A DNA stretch of 64,000 nucleotides. Origin: JANLTX01 sp049840835. Lineage in GTDB: Bacteria > Armatimonadota > Armatimonadia > Armatimonadales > Armatimonadaceae. The translations under genes were made by a program, and so were the position numbers. The first letter of the stretch is position 1. Each line of letters begins with the position of its first letter. The stretch lies in assembly GCA_049840835.1 (NCBI GenBank), contig JASGJG010000003.1:434001-498000 (forward strand). Direction: 5' to 3'. Below are positions 44,533-53,419 of this stretch, in pieces. The notes below the pieces were generated by a model. The model saw only the letters and a program-made list of their open reading frames with translations, was not told the origin of the DNA and did not search any database.

Positions 44533-45619
44533 ATGCGACAGGATGCACCGATTACGACCAGCGAGGCTCTGTTGCGCGCCCTGAAAAGCGCCAAACCGGG
44601 CACCCGGCTGACACTGACGCCGGGCGAGTTTGCCTCCGGGCTCTTTGTGAACAATATCCAGGGAGCGGCTGGCAAACCAATAGTTATCGAAGCCGCCGAC
44701 CCCAAGCGCCCGCCTGTGTTCCGGGGGCGGGGCAATGGCATGCAGCTCTCCGAAGTCGCCTATCTGGAGCTGCGCAACCTGCATTTCTTAGGCGCCACAG
44801 ACAACGGGCTGAACATAGACGATGGGAAGAAGTTCGGCTCCACGCACCACATTACGCTCCAGGGTTTGCGCGTGGGTGAGATGAACGTGCGCGGGAACAA
44901 CGATGGCATAAAGCTATCCGGTATCACGGATTTCGCCTTGCTAGACTGCACCATAGAGCGCTGGGGAGTCGGCGGGCAGGGCGTGGATATGGTGGGGTGC
45001 CACCGGGGCCGGATCGAGGGCTGCACCGTTCGCCAGATTGAGGAAGAGCAAAGCGCGGGAATCCAGATGAAAGGCGGCTCTATGGACATCACCGTGCGCC
45101 GCTGCCGCTTTGAGAAAGCGGGTGGGCGTGCGCTGAACCTGGGTGGCAGCACCGGTCTAGAGTTCTTCCGCCCTGCCTTGATAGACCTCACAGCAGGTGC
45201 TCGGCGTAATGCGGAGGCAAGAAAGCTCCTGGTCGAGGAATGCACCATAGAGGGCGGCGGCGCAGCGTTCGCCTTCTTGGGTAGCGAAGATGTGGTGGTG
45301 CGCCGCAATACGATAAAAATCCCCGGTCGCTGGGCGGTCCGCATCCTTCAAGAAAATCGCCACCCCAGTTTCCTGCCCTGCCGCAAAGGCGTGTTCGAGG
45401 AGAACCTGATTCTCTTCGATTCCCGGAAATGGGGTAGCGGCGGCGTGAATATCGGAGACGGTACCGCCCCCGGATACCTTCAAGTTCGCCCGAAACGCCT
45501 GGTACTGCCAGGATGCTCCGGACCGCAGCCGCCCGCAACTTCTCACCCCCGAAGAAGGCGGCGTCTACGGCACCGCGCCGAATCAGCTAAAAGGCAAATA
45601 CGGGGCTCAATCGGGATAG
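44533..45619 (+). pseudogene. Right-handed beta-helix protein (polysaccharide-lyase-like), one frameshift
   Basis: From ATG 44533 the protein shows parallel beta-helix rungs: IVIEAADPKRPPVFRG, AYLELRNLHFLGATDNGLNIDDG, FALLDCTIERWG, GIQMKGGSMDITVRRCRFEKAGG and VVVRRNTIKI. The frame shifts at a CCCCC run near 45466 and continues as FKFARNAWYCQDAPDRSRP, ending with a stop at 45619. About 360 residues. No signal peptide is seen from this start. The frame can be traced back to 44440, but those codons look non-coding. Polysaccharide lyases and epimerases share this fold; no catalytic set could be pinned down. Divergent from the DUF3142-like gene. Confidence 0.68.
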
Positions 45620-45632
45620 CGAAAGAGTAATT

Positions 45633-46201
45633 CTAGATCTCGGTTTCGTGCTCAGTCAGAATGTGCGAAATTTTTTTGAGACCGCAGTTGTGGAGGGTTT
45701 CGATATACTCTCGGGCTGATTTCGGTGGATTGCGTAGGTAGCTCCTAATGTCTCGTACCGTAGAGAGAAAGTCCTCTGGACTCTCTTGAGTATAGCTGAA
45801 CACAAAAATCGTCAGGATGTATAGCGATAATATTATGCTCTGATGTATGAGTCGGTTTGAAATCTTTTAGATTAAAAGTGACAATGTACTGGGAGCCTGA
45901 TTTGATAGCCAGCTGCGAGTACATGCCTGTCTTTAGGGCTGTTTGTTAGATTCTCGATTAAGGCCTCATACTCTGTTACGTTGGCTTCCGGAAATGCTTT
46001 CTGCATCTGGCTGTAGGTACGCTTGATTTTGGATTCTTCTAGCTCCGGTTTGTCTGCCTGCAGATTGCGCATCCACTCAGCATGTATTTCCTCGGTCCAT
46101 TTCGGCGTAAAAAAGTAGGAGTTTGCTAGCCACAAAAGAATATCCCGCACGGAGGCGGGATACAGCACATTGGCATCAAGGACAGCAATGGGCACAGGCA
46201 A
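45633..46201 (-). pseudogene. PIN-domain ribonuclease toxin, two frameshifts
   Basis: Frame one (46201 to ~45920): IAVLDANVLYPASVRDILLWLA with the first acidic residue, EIHAEWMRNL and SPKDRHVLAA with further acidic residues. It continues in the next frame as IKSGSQYIVTFNLKDF and IIAIHPDDF, the last PIN strands. A third frame after ~45790 gives ESPEDFLSTVRDIRSYL and LHNCGLKKISHIL, a C-terminal helical domain found in VapC50-like toxins, stopping at 45633. Starts 2 bases after the antitoxin stop. As sequenced the toxin is probably not made intact. Confidence 0.72.
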
Positions 46202-46203
46202 AG

Positions 46204-46608
46204 CTAATATCCCATGTCCAGTTCTTGTGCCTGAGCCGTTAGCTCTGCTAAAATTTTTCTTTTTTGTTGATTGGCTTCCTTGAACTTGAGAACATCTTTC
46301 AGGAAGACCCGGTAATGAGCGCCAATCCTATGGTAGGGAATGGCTCCACTATGCAATGCTCGCATGAAGTAAGTGCGAGATATGCCCAAGAGATCGGCAG
46401 CTTCATTGGGGGATAAGTCGGTATCTAAAGCAAGAATAGCAAAATTCTGACCGCTGGCAATAGCCTGTAGCAGAGCTAGTACTTTTTTGTGCATCGCCTC
46501 CGCTCCCGGAATCCGGGTCTTTTCTAGTAGTTCAGCAAGCAGCTTGGCCTCTTGCTGATTGGCGGGAGAGGCTTCTAATGTCTGTTCGTCGTCCAAAAGT
46601 GCTGGCAT
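46204..46608 (-). CDS. Helix-turn-helix antitoxin (excisionase-type) of the PIN pair
   Basis: 134 residues. Central helix-turn-helix: LSPNEAADLLGISRTYFMRALHSGAIPYHRIGAHYRVFLKDVL at ~67-110, of the MerR/excisionase-like type that serves as antitoxin for PIN toxins. The N-terminal half is helical (QEAKLLAELLEKTRIPG). The C-terminal tail (ILAELTAQAQELDMG) could bind the toxin. A 21-base perfect palindrome and a TATACT -10 lie just upstream, which suits autorepression. Confidence 0.82.
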   Translation of the reverse strand: MPALLDDEQTLEASPANQQEAKLLAELLEKTRIPGAEAMHKKVLALLQAIASGQNFAILALDTDLSPNEAADLLGISRTYFMRALHSGAIPYHRIGAHYRVFLKDVLKFKEANQQKRKILAELTAQAQELDMGY

Positions 46609-46622
46609 AATAGTTCTCTAGA

Positions 46623-46645
46623 AGTATATACCATTATGGTATATA
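46623..46645. promoter_or_regulatory. Palindromic operator and -10 of the PIN toxin-antitoxin operon
   Basis: TATATACCAT, one base, ATGGTATATA (46625-46645) is a perfect palindrome. On the minus strand TATACT (46628-46623) overlaps it and lies 14 bases before ATG 46608. A repressor bound here would block the polymerase. Confidence 0.65.
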
Positions 46646-46683
46646 ACTGCCATATCTGAAACATGCACTGCCTGCTATTGGAT

Positions 46684-46709
46684 AAGGTGGTGCAGGGTAA
46701 CACCACCTT
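46684..46709 (-). terminator. Hairpin downstream of the PEP-CTERM gene
   Basis: AAGGTGGTG (46684-46692) pairs perfectly with CACCACCTT (46701-46709). It is 25 bases after the PEP-CTERM stop; there is no T-run, so termination is probable, not certain. Confidence 0.45.
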
Positions 46710-46734
46710 GCTTCTGTCGATGTTTTAGCGCAGG

Positions 46735-47527
46735 CTATCCCCGCGCTATACGCCGCCGTGCTACGACTCCCAGCAGGCTTAAAGCTGGAAGCAGCAATAA
46801 AGCACTGCTCGGTTCTGGGGCTGTGGTGAGAGCCATGGAGAAGGCGATTCCCTGAGAGTTGCCTGACATATAGAAGCGGGTGGTCAGGGAGCTGGTATCG
46901 CTCATAATCGGAAACGCCAATCCCGCACTGACTCCGGTAGCCGCCTGTGGACCGTAAACCGTGTTACCGTCTATGGCACCCAGAGCTATCAGTGGGGAGA
47001 CGCCATCGCTGGGAATTGGGGTTGGGTCAGGCGTGCCTAGCTGCGAGAGTGGCGCGAATCGGTTGAAGCGGGTTGGTGCCGCCGCCGATGAGTCCAGGCT
47101 GCGAGCGATAAAGTCAGTCCCCTGCCAGGAACTGTGCTCCCGGTGTCAGCAGGCTGATGGTGATATCCACATAGCCCACCTGCCCGGCAGTGGCGCCCGG
47201 CGCGATCACCAGCTCTCTATCCAGGTGGAGAGTATCGCCATTGGTGAGTGCAACATTGTAGTTGCCCACTCCATTGAAGGTAAACGGAAGTGGGTTGGAG
47301 GCCAGGAACCCGCCATTGCCGAGTGTCATGGTGACACTGGCCAGTCCATAGATACCCGTATCTATGGTTACAGCATTCCCAGTGGTATTCCATGCTCCAC
47401 TCACCGGTGTCATGTTCACCGTTGTCTTCGGTGCTGCGCTGGCAGGAGTGGTAAGGAAGGGGAGAAGCAGAGCGGTCAAGCTGAGACTGAGTGTGAGAGA
47501 AGGGCGAAAACAAGGGAAGACCATCAT
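46735..47527 (-). pseudogene. PEP-CTERM-anchored exported protein, one frameshift
   Basis: Signal peptide at the start (LTLSLSLTALLLPFLTTPASA), then a beta-rich domain (VTIDTGIYGLASVTMTLGNG, VGYVDITISLL). The frame stops at GAQFLAGD; with a one-base change at the CCCC run (47119-47122) it continues as TDFIARSLDSS, IPSDGVSPLIALGAIDG and ends with the sorting tail APEPSSALLLLPALSLLGVVARRR at 46735. About 263 residues. PEP-CTERM proteins are sorted by exosortase, usually in organisms making extracellular polysaccharide. No exosortase in this window. Confidence 0.75.
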
Positions 47528-47739
47528 GAGGACAACTCCAGTTAAGTTTGCAACAGTTAGGTTCTACGAAGGCTCACCGAGGCAAGCCGGAACGAAACGG
47601 AGTGTTGTGTTCTCTCTATTATGGGATAGTGGTGTTAATTCCTTTAGGAATGGCAAGTAATTGTGCGATGAAGTTGAGGTTATAGTCAGGCGCTTTTGGG
47701 GTAGTCTGTAAATGACTTACAGTAGGAGAAACACCCTTC

Positions 47740-48873
47740 ATGAGAATCCACGCATCGCTTCTTGTCGCCTTACCCCTGCTACTCACTACTTCTGTGGCGC
47801 ATGCACAGAGAGCGACTTACACCAGAGCGCAGCTAGAAAAACTGGAAAGAAGTGTGATCGGATGGGGACCGATGCTGCCTCCCAAGGGCAACGCCAGCAC
47901 TGCTGCCGATATCAAGAAGAACGCGGCGTATACACCTACGCGCAAGAAGCTGCTGGATACGTTTCAGGGCTGGATTCAGAAGACCTATACCCCACTGGGG
48001 CGGCTGGCGGAGCCGTGGCGGAACATGGGGCCGCACTCCCTCTCGCTAACTGACCAGCCGCCGCGCTGGACAGTGCTGGACATGATGCTGTGGGCTCCCG
48101 CACCGAAACAGGGGGGCGGTATCACCCGTGCGCAGCCTGCCTCGGAGTGGTCCATCTGTATCGGGGCGAATGAGACCATCGGGTACGAGTCCGCGTTCTG
48201 GTTCAACACCCCCAAGCAGTTCTACTTCACCATGGCCGTGGAGCGAGACGGTACCATTACCCACCCCGAGAGCGCCACCAAATATGGCCAGTTGATCGAG
48301 GACTTCAAAAAGAAGCTAACCACTGGGCCAGATGCGCTGGCGCCTGGAACCTTCGTGGTCATGCTCTCGGGCAGTAACTACATCAATGTGGTGCTGATTC
48401 CCGGTGGAAAGCTGCCCATGGTGAATGTCTCCCGCGCCGAGGCTCTGAAAGTCGCTGAGGAGGGGGTACGCCGAGCAAAGGCAGAGGGCAAGCAGAGCGA
48501 CTACATGCTGCAAAGTGAGCTGAAAAATATTACAGCTACCCGTGAGAAGTACAAAGACACCCTGAATGAACCCGCGCAACTGAGAGACCTGCAGTTCAGC
48601 ATCTATGCGTTCAACAACGAATTCGATCCTTTCGACAACAAGTTCACCCGCTATCCGATTTACAGGTACACCCCAGAAACCTACGCCAAATGTAAGACCG
48701 ATACGCCTCAGTGGATCGTGGTCCGGTTTCCGCTGAACGTACAGGGAAAACAGGACTTCGAGGCGATCTGGAAGACCATGTCCGAGAAGTTCAACTACGC
48801 CTATGTGTACAACACGTTCTTCGCACCGGAAAAAGTAAAGGGGCAGGCGTACCACGTGCGGGGGGCCAAGTAG
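47740..48873 (+). CDS. Exported protein of unknown function
   Basis: 377 residues with a signal peptide (IHASLLVALPLLLTTSVAHA, cleavage at AHA-Q) and a good ribbosome-binding site GTAGGAG. The mature protein is soluble, Lys/Thr-rich, with FWFNTPKQFYFTMAVERDG, LAPGTFVVMLSGSNYINVVLIPG and KFTRYPIYRYTPETYAKC. Only one Cys pair; no enzymatic motif recognised. It stands alone, with a GC-rich hairpin 24 bases after its stop. Probably periplasmic or secreted. Confidence 0.7.
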   Translation: MRIHASLLVALPLLLTTSVAHAQRATYTRAQLEKLERSVIGWGPMLPPKGNASTAADIKKNAAYTPTRKKLLDTFQGWIQKTYTPLGRLAEPWRNMGPHSLSLTDQPPRWTVLDMMLWAPAPKQGGGITRAQPASEWSICIGANETIGYESAFWFNTPKQFYFTMAVERDGTITHPESATKYGQLIEDFKKKLTTGPDALAPGTFVVMLSGSNYINVVLIPGGKLPMVNVSRAEALKVAEEGVRRAKAEGKQSDYMLQSELKNITATREKYKDTLNEPAQLRDLQFSIYAFNNEFDPFDNKFTRYPIYRYTPETYAKCKTDTPQWIVVRFPLNVQGKQDFEAIWKTMSEKFNYAYVYNTFFAPEKVKGQAYHVRGAK

Positions 48874-48896
48874 GCAGCGCACAAAATCGTTCTCTG

Positions 48897-48925
48897 GGCC
48901 GAGGCGAGCCTGGCACGCTTCGGCC
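48897..48925 (+). terminator. GC-rich hairpin after the exported protein gene
   Basis: GGCCGAGGCG (48897-48906) pairs with CGCTTCGGCC (48916-48925), one wobble. No T-run follows; ATAATAAG comes next and may include a -10 for the kinase gene. Confidence 0.4.
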
Positions 48926-48939
48926 ATAATAAGAGTCCT

Positions 48940-50355
48940 ATGGCCTTTCGCGTGCGCAGACCTGCCCGCCTTCAGCGCCAGCTTACCTGGAGTTTCGTGC
49001 AAACCACGTTCCTGGTAGCTATCGCACTGGAGGTGCTGTTTCTGCTGTTAGGCTGGCTGAATACGGCACGCTCTCCGGGGACGGTGCCAAACACAGTGGA
49101 GGGTTTGCGATGGGAAACAGGCCGCCTGGCCCTGCTCATAGACTCACCTGGGATTCGAGAGAAAGCTGTGCGCCAGTGGCTCACTGACCGGCACTACTCC
49201 CTGCGTAGTGGGGGTATGCGCTTGGGCGAGACCTGGAAGAAAGAGCCTGCCTATATGGCACTGGTGCTACCCGGCGGCAAGGTCTGGGGTATGGAGCCTG
49301 ATGAAGGCAAGCTCGATCCGGAAGCGCTGACCTTTGCCAACACTGCTCTAGGCGGTGAGAAAGACTTCTCAAAGCTGGGGATGCGACTCCCGACGACCGC
49401 GATTATCGGGGCAGCGCCGGTGGTCGATGATAAAGACCGGGTACTGGGTGCGGTCGCGTTCCGAACTCCACCACTGTTCTGGGTAAGCCCCGGCGCTACA
49501 GTGGTTAGCCTGCCGCTATTCGCCCTTATTCCCGCGCTGTTTTCCGCCGTTATCGGGGGAATTGCCGGGTGGCTCTCGGCGCGTCGCCTGACCCACCGCT
49601 TCGATGCCATCGCGCATGCCGCAGACGCCTGGGCGCGGGGAGAGCTGGCTGAGCGTGCTCCGGAGCGAGAGAGTGACGAGCTAGGACGCTTGGCCCGGCG
49701 CCTGAACCAGATGGCCGACGATTTGAACAGCGCTCTCTCCACCCGCCGTGCCCTGGCCGCCGCCGAGGAGCGGAACCGCCTGGCTCGTGATCTGCATGAC
49801 ACAGTGAAACAGCAAGCCTTCGCCGCCACCATGCAGACCGCCGCCGCCAAAGCGCGCCTGAGTGCAGGCGATGCGCTGGGCGCCGCCGTGCATCTGGCCG
49901 AAGCCGAAACACTCATAAAAACCATGCAGGCAGACCTGACCGCTGTGATTCAGGAACTGCGCCCCGCCGAAGGGAGCATTCCTCTGACCACGCGCCTGCA
50001 AAAGCTAATCACCGACTGGTCACGCACCAGCGGCATAGCGGCTGAGGTGCACGGCACCGCGCCGCCCCTGCCGGAGCCAGCCTCGCGCGAGCTTCTCCTC
50101 TTAGTTCAGGAAGCGCTTGCCAATATTGCACGGCATAGTGGGGCACACCAGGTACGCCTTGCTCTCACCCGGCAGGGGGAGCTGCTAACCCTGACCCTGA
50201 TCGACAACGGTACAGGCTTCGACCCCACCCAAGCCCGCTCCGGCCTGGGCCTGACCAGCATGCGCGAGCGCGCCGAGTCCCTCCCCGGCGGCACGTTTGC
50301 CGTCTCCAGCACCCCTGGCAAAGGCACGATGATAACTGTGGGGTTGAAGCCGTGA
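48940..50355 (+). CDS. Membrane sensor histidine kinase, HAMP and HisKA_3 (NarX/DegS type)
   Basis: 471 residues. Helix 1 (~22-42, TTFLVAIALEVLFLLLG), an extracytoplasmic sensor of ~140 residues, helix 2 (~186-210, VVSLPLFALIPALFSAVIGGIAG), HAMP (~210-262, RRLTHRFDAIAHAADAWARGE), HisKA_3 with the phospho-acceptor His near residue 285 in LARDLHDTVKQQ, and HATPase (~370-471) with EALANIARHSGA, LIDNGTGFD and GLTSMRERAESLPGG. Followed after 166 bases by a NarL-type response regulator, a clear two-component pair. The two genes are separated by a palindromic element. Frame intact. Confidence 0.92.
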   Translation: MAFRVRRPARLQRQLTWSFVQTTFLVAIALEVLFLLLGWLNTARSPGTVPNTVEGLRWETGRLALLIDSPGIREKAVRQWLTDRHYSLRSGGMRLGETWKKEPAYMALVLPGGKVWGMEPDEGKLDPEALTFANTALGGEKDFSKLGMRLPTTAIIGAAPVVDDKDRVLGAVAFRTPPLFWVSPGATVVSLPLFALIPALFSAVIGGIAGWLSARRLTHRFDAIAHAADAWARGELAERAPERESDELGRLARRLNQMADDLNSALSTRRALAAAEERNRLARDLHDTVKQQAFAATMQTAAAKARLSAGDALGAAVHLAEAETLIKTMQADLTAVIQELRPAEGSIPLTTRLQKLITDWSRTSGIAAEVHGTAPPLPEPASRELLLLVQEALANIARHSGAHQVRLALTRQGELLTLTLIDNGTGFDPTQARSGLGLTSMRERAESLPGGTFAVSSTPGKGTMITVGLKP

Positions 50356-50364
50356 GAGAGAAGT

Positions 50365-50513
50365 TTCCCTCACCCCCCAGCCCCCTCTCCCATGTTCCAG
50401 CCCACTTTGTGGGTGGGAGAGGGGGAGGAAACAGAGAGGGTATACCCTCTCCCACCTGCATAGCAGGTTTACTATGGGAGAGGGTGGCTGAGGAACGAAG
50501 CCGAGTGAGGGAA
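50365..50513. repeat. Nested palindromic element between kinase and regulator
   Basis: Outer arms TTCCCTCAC (50365-50373) and GTGAGGGAA (50505-50513) enclose further complementary blocks: CCCTCTCCCAT with ATGGGAGAGGG, GAGGGTATACCCTC, and ACCTGCATAGCAGGT. The element fills nearly all of the gap and has no coding potential. It looks like a MITE or REP-type insertion. Confidence 0.6.
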
Positions 50514-50521
50514 GCTCTACC

Positions 50522-51172
50522 ATGACCGATACCGTTTCCGTGTTGTTAGTAGACGACCACGCGCTGGTACGGCGCGGGGTGCGTGCGTTCTTTGAAACCT
50601 TAGATGGCATCACGGTCGTCGGAGAGGCGGAGTCTGGTGAGGAAGCCGTGGAGCAGGCTGTGGCGCTGGCGCCGGATGTGGTGCTCTTAGATCTGATTCT
50701 GCCGGGGATAGATGGCGTGGAGGCCACCCGGCGGATTCGGGCGGCCAGTCCGCGCACGCAAGTGATTCTGCTTACCAGTTTCCATGATGATGCCCATGTG
50801 CTCCCTGCTATTCGAGCCGGGGCGCTTTCGTATCTGCTGAAAGATGTCGGGCCGGATGAGCTGGGACAGGCTGTGCGCCGGGCCGCACGCGGCGAGGCCA
50901 CTCTGCACCCGCGCGTGGCGGCACAGGTCATGGCCTCCCTGGCGAACCCGCCTGCACCCTCTACTCCGGACCCAGGACTCACGGAGCGGGAGCATGAGGT
51001 CTTAGGGTTGATTGCCGATGGTCTCAGCAATGCAGAGATTGCCGAGAAACTCTTTGTGAGCGAGAAGACGGTCAAGAGCCATGTGAGCAATATTCTGGGA
51101 AAACTGCATCTGGCCGACCGAACCCAGGCCGCCGTCTATGCCTGGCGCGAGGGCCTGAAAGAGCGAGGATAA
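50522..51172 (+). CDS. NarL/LiaR-type response regulator
   Basis: 216 residues. Receiver domain with acidic pair in LLVDDHALVRRG, phospho-acceptor in DVVLLDLILPGIDG, Thr in VILLTSF and Lys in SYLLKDV. LuxR helix-turn-helix: LTEREHEVLGLIADGLSNAEIAEKLFVSEKTVKSHVSNIL. GGGAAG upstream of the ATG acts as ribosome-binding site. It is the partner of the preceding kinase. Targets unknown. Confidence 0.93.
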   Translation: MTDTVSVLLVDDHALVRRGVRAFFETLDGITVVGEAESGEEAVEQAVALAPDVVLLDLILPGIDGVEATRRIRAASPRTQVILLTSFHDDAHVLPAIRAGALSYLLKDVGPDELGQAVRRAARGEATLHPRVAAQVMASLANPPAPSTPDPGLTEREHEVLGLIADGLSNAEIAEKLFVSEKTVKSHVSNILGKLHLADRTQAAVYAWREGLKERG

Positions 51173-51205
51173 ATCTACCTGAGGGTCTGAAATAGTAACG
51201 ACTTC

Positions 51206-52291
51206 ATGGAGAAAGAATCTATAAGAGAGGTAATGCGAAACAAACGTCAAGACAAGGCCTCGCAGGGAATTCTCCGTGCCGGGGTACCCTCGCCAGGATT
51301 GGAAGCTGCTACCTGGATTCGGGGTAAGCCCGCCTCATTTCTGGGGGATAGGGTTACCGTGGTGGAGTTCTGGGCGACCTGGTGTGGTCCCTGCAAGAAA
51401 GCGATTCCCGAACTTACCGAGCTGGCGCATAAGTACAAAGGGTTCGCCCGCTTTATCGGGGTCAGTGTACGCGAGTCCGATGTTCCCGTTAAGCCTGGTG
51501 AGGCGAGCATCCCCGAGCGAGTGCGCGCTTTTGTGAAGAGTCAGGGTGCGAAGATGGCCTACGATATCGCTATGGACAGCGCCGATGGCAGGCTGACGCG
51601 GTCCTGGCTTGTGGCGGCGGCACAGGAGACTATCCCCGCGACGTTCGTGATAGACCGGGAGGGGCGAATCGCCTGGATCGGGATATCTACAGACGAGCTG
51701 GGCTATGTGCTCGCTCTATTGCAGCAGGGGAAGCCCTGGACCGACCTGCAGCCTGCTCTGGATGCCAAACGCACGGAAGACAAGCAGCGTCGCGATGCTG
51801 CCATGAAACTGGTAGACAGCCTGGGGAGTTTGAAAGACCGCTCCCAGCAGCTTCGTGTTCTAGAAGAGGCCATGCAAATCTGCCCGCCGCTGGAGCGCGA
51901 GTATGGCGACCTGAAGCTGGACTGGCTTCTGGAGCTGAAACAGACCGATGCCGCTCTGAAGTACCTGAATGGGCGCTATCTTTCGATCAATGGTGATAGC
52001 CCCTCGGCGCTCTCAGGTGCTGCCTGGAGCCTGGTCCGCGACGATTCCATTGGAAAGCGTTACGCTCCTCTGGCGCGTCGCCTGGTACAGAAGGCGATAG
52101 AGCTGCGCGAAGTTCCCGATGGTATCGACTATGCGGCCCTGGCCCGCACCTACTACCTGGAAGGGGATCGAGCAAAGGCGGTTGTGCACCAGCAGAAAGC
52201 GCTAGAGCTGGCAAGAACCAACCCTGGTTTTGGCGCCAGTAACATCAAAGCGCTAGAGAAAGCTCTGGAGCGCTACAAAAGCGGCAAGTAA
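51206..52291 (+). CDS. Thioredoxin-like TlpA/ResA-type protein with helical C-terminal domain
   Basis: 361 residues. Thioredoxin fold at ~30-180 with active site WATWCGPCKKAIPEL and cis-Pro in ETIPATFVIDREGRIAW, as in TlpA/ResA disulfide reductases. The C-terminal ~170 residues are helical and TPR-like (LARTYYLEGDRAKAVVHQQKALELA). No signal peptide is evident, so location is unclear. The ATG at 51233 (10th codon) has a better ribosome-binding site, AGAGAGG, and may be the true start. A redox role follows from the family; the partner is unknown. Confidence 0.82.
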   Translation: MEKESIREVMRNKRQDKASQGILRAGVPSPGLEAATWIRGKPASFLGDRVTVVEFWATWCGPCKKAIPELTELAHKYKGFARFIGVSVRESDVPVKPGEASIPERVRAFVKSQGAKMAYDIAMDSADGRLTRSWLVAAAQETIPATFVIDREGRIAWIGISTDELGYVLALLQQGKPWTDLQPALDAKRTEDKQRRDAAMKLVDSLGSLKDRSQQLRVLEEAMQICPPLEREYGDLKLDWLLELKQTDAALKYLNGRYLSINGDSPSALSGAAWSLVRDDSIGKRYAPLARRLVQKAIELREVPDGIDYAALARTYYLEGDRAKAVVHQQKALELARTNPGFGASNIKALEKALERYKSGK

Positions 52292-52299
52292 CCGGGAGC

Positions 52300-52863
52300 T
52301 TACGTCACTCGCTGGAACAGGCTGGGGTAGTCGGTAATGATGCCGTCGTCATCGACTGGAAGCTCCGCCTGGAAACCGCTCCCATCCAGGCTTTCGAAGA
52401 GATAGAGTCGGTCGGAGAGCCGGGTATAGGCTTGAAGCTGAGGCTGCACGCTCAGGTTTGTGGCATCGACCCAGGCCATGCGAAACTCACGCCGCTCTCC
52501 TATCTCCAGCGGCTCTCGGCGGATAGGGAACGAGTTGGTAAACGGGGTCGGCCAGATGTCGATGTCCTGGCAACCGTCTAGCTCAGGAATAGCCTGCCCA
52601 TCGTCGTAGTGCCAGTGGCCCTGCCCATCCGTTTGCAGGTATAGCGAGCGTGTCAGGTGCTCTGTGTCCAGCACCAATTCCGCAACCTTAAGTTGCCAGT
52701 GTTCATTCCAGGTGAGCCGGTAGGTCAGCCGAAACGGGCCTTGAGTTTCATCAAAAGCAAGCACCACGCTATCCGCAGTGCCCTCGCCAAGAATCAGGTG
52801 CTCCAGCCCGATGCCTCTCCGTGGCTCGTTCCAGAGAGGTATCCAGCATACTGTGCGCGGCAA
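52300..52863 (-). CDS. Putative glycolipid-binding protein (DUF1089 type)
   Basis: 187 residues, with a single beta-rich domain matching the putative glycolipid-binding family: GIGLEHLILGEGTADSVVLAFDE, YRLTWNEHWQLKVAEL, GHWHYDDGQAIPELDGCQDIDIWPTPFTNSFPIRR. Start is TTG 52863, weakly supported. Last gene of a three-gene minus-strand operon with VOC and DinB proteins (gaps of 14 and 29 bases), a grouping common for small detoxification or stress proteins. Biochemical role unknown. Confidence 0.83.
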   Translation of the reverse strand: MPRTVCWIPLWNEPRRGIGLEHLILGEGTADSVVLAFDETQGPFRLTYRLTWNEHWQLKVAELVLDTEHLTRSLYLQTDGQGHWHYDDGQAIPELDGCQDIDIWPTPFTNSFPIRREPLEIGERREFRMAWVDATNLSVQPQLQAYTRLSDRLYLFESLDGSGFQAELPVDDDGIITDYPSLFQRVT

Positions 52864-52877
52864 GGTGGCTTCTTTCC

Positions 52878-53390
52878 TTACCCCGGCGCTACCAGGCTCG
52901 TCATGGCGCTCATGATGGTCAGGTAGACATCGGAGGGTTCTTTGTTATGCCAATCCGTGCTGGCAGCGGACTCACTGTATTTCTTCTCATCCGGGTCTGG
53001 CTGATACAGCCACCAGATGTTGCCGAAAGGGTCTTTGAAGCGTGCCAGCAAGAAGCCGCCGTAGAACTTGCTGACCCGAGTGACTACCTCACCGCTCTCC
53101 GCCTGCACCCGATTCAGCACCTCCTGCGCGTCTTCTACATACACCTGGATAAAGGCAGGGGTAAATGGCCAGTCGGCTTTGGAATCCGCTACCATAAGGG
53201 TACATTCGCCTAGCTCCACTTCGGCGTGAATCAGCGTCCCATCTCGGTCTGGCGTGTGAACCGCTTCTCGCTCCTGCACGTCGAAGACCTTTTTCACGAA
53301 CTCGATAAAGCGGGCGGCTCCGCCTTTCACGATCACGAACTGATTGGTGGTTCCATACCCATTGGGGACATTTTCCCTTGGTAGAAGCAC
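52878..53390 (-). CDS. VOC-family (glyoxalase/PhnB-like) protein
   Basis: 170 residues with two beta-alpha-beta-beta-beta modules: GGAARFIEFVKKVFD, IHAEVELGECTLMVAD, AFIQVYVEDAQEVLNRVQA and FKDPFGNIWWLYQ. It is the PhnB-like group; His and Glu/Gln positions suggest a divalent metal site, but the substrate is unknown. Likely co-transcribed with the DinB-like gene upstream and the glycolipid-binding gene downstream. Confidence 0.85.
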   Translation of the reverse strand: MLLPRENVPNGYGTTNQFVIVKGGAARFIEFVKKVFDVQEREAVHTPDRDGTLIHAEVELGECTLMVADSKADWPFTPAFIQVYVEDAQEVLNRVQAESGEVVTRVSKFYGGFLLARFKDPFGNIWWLYQPDPDEKKYSESAASTDWHNKEPSDVYLTIMSAMTSLVAPG

Positions 53391-53419
53391 GGCTCTCTCC
53401 TTCTAGATTCTGTCAGTCT

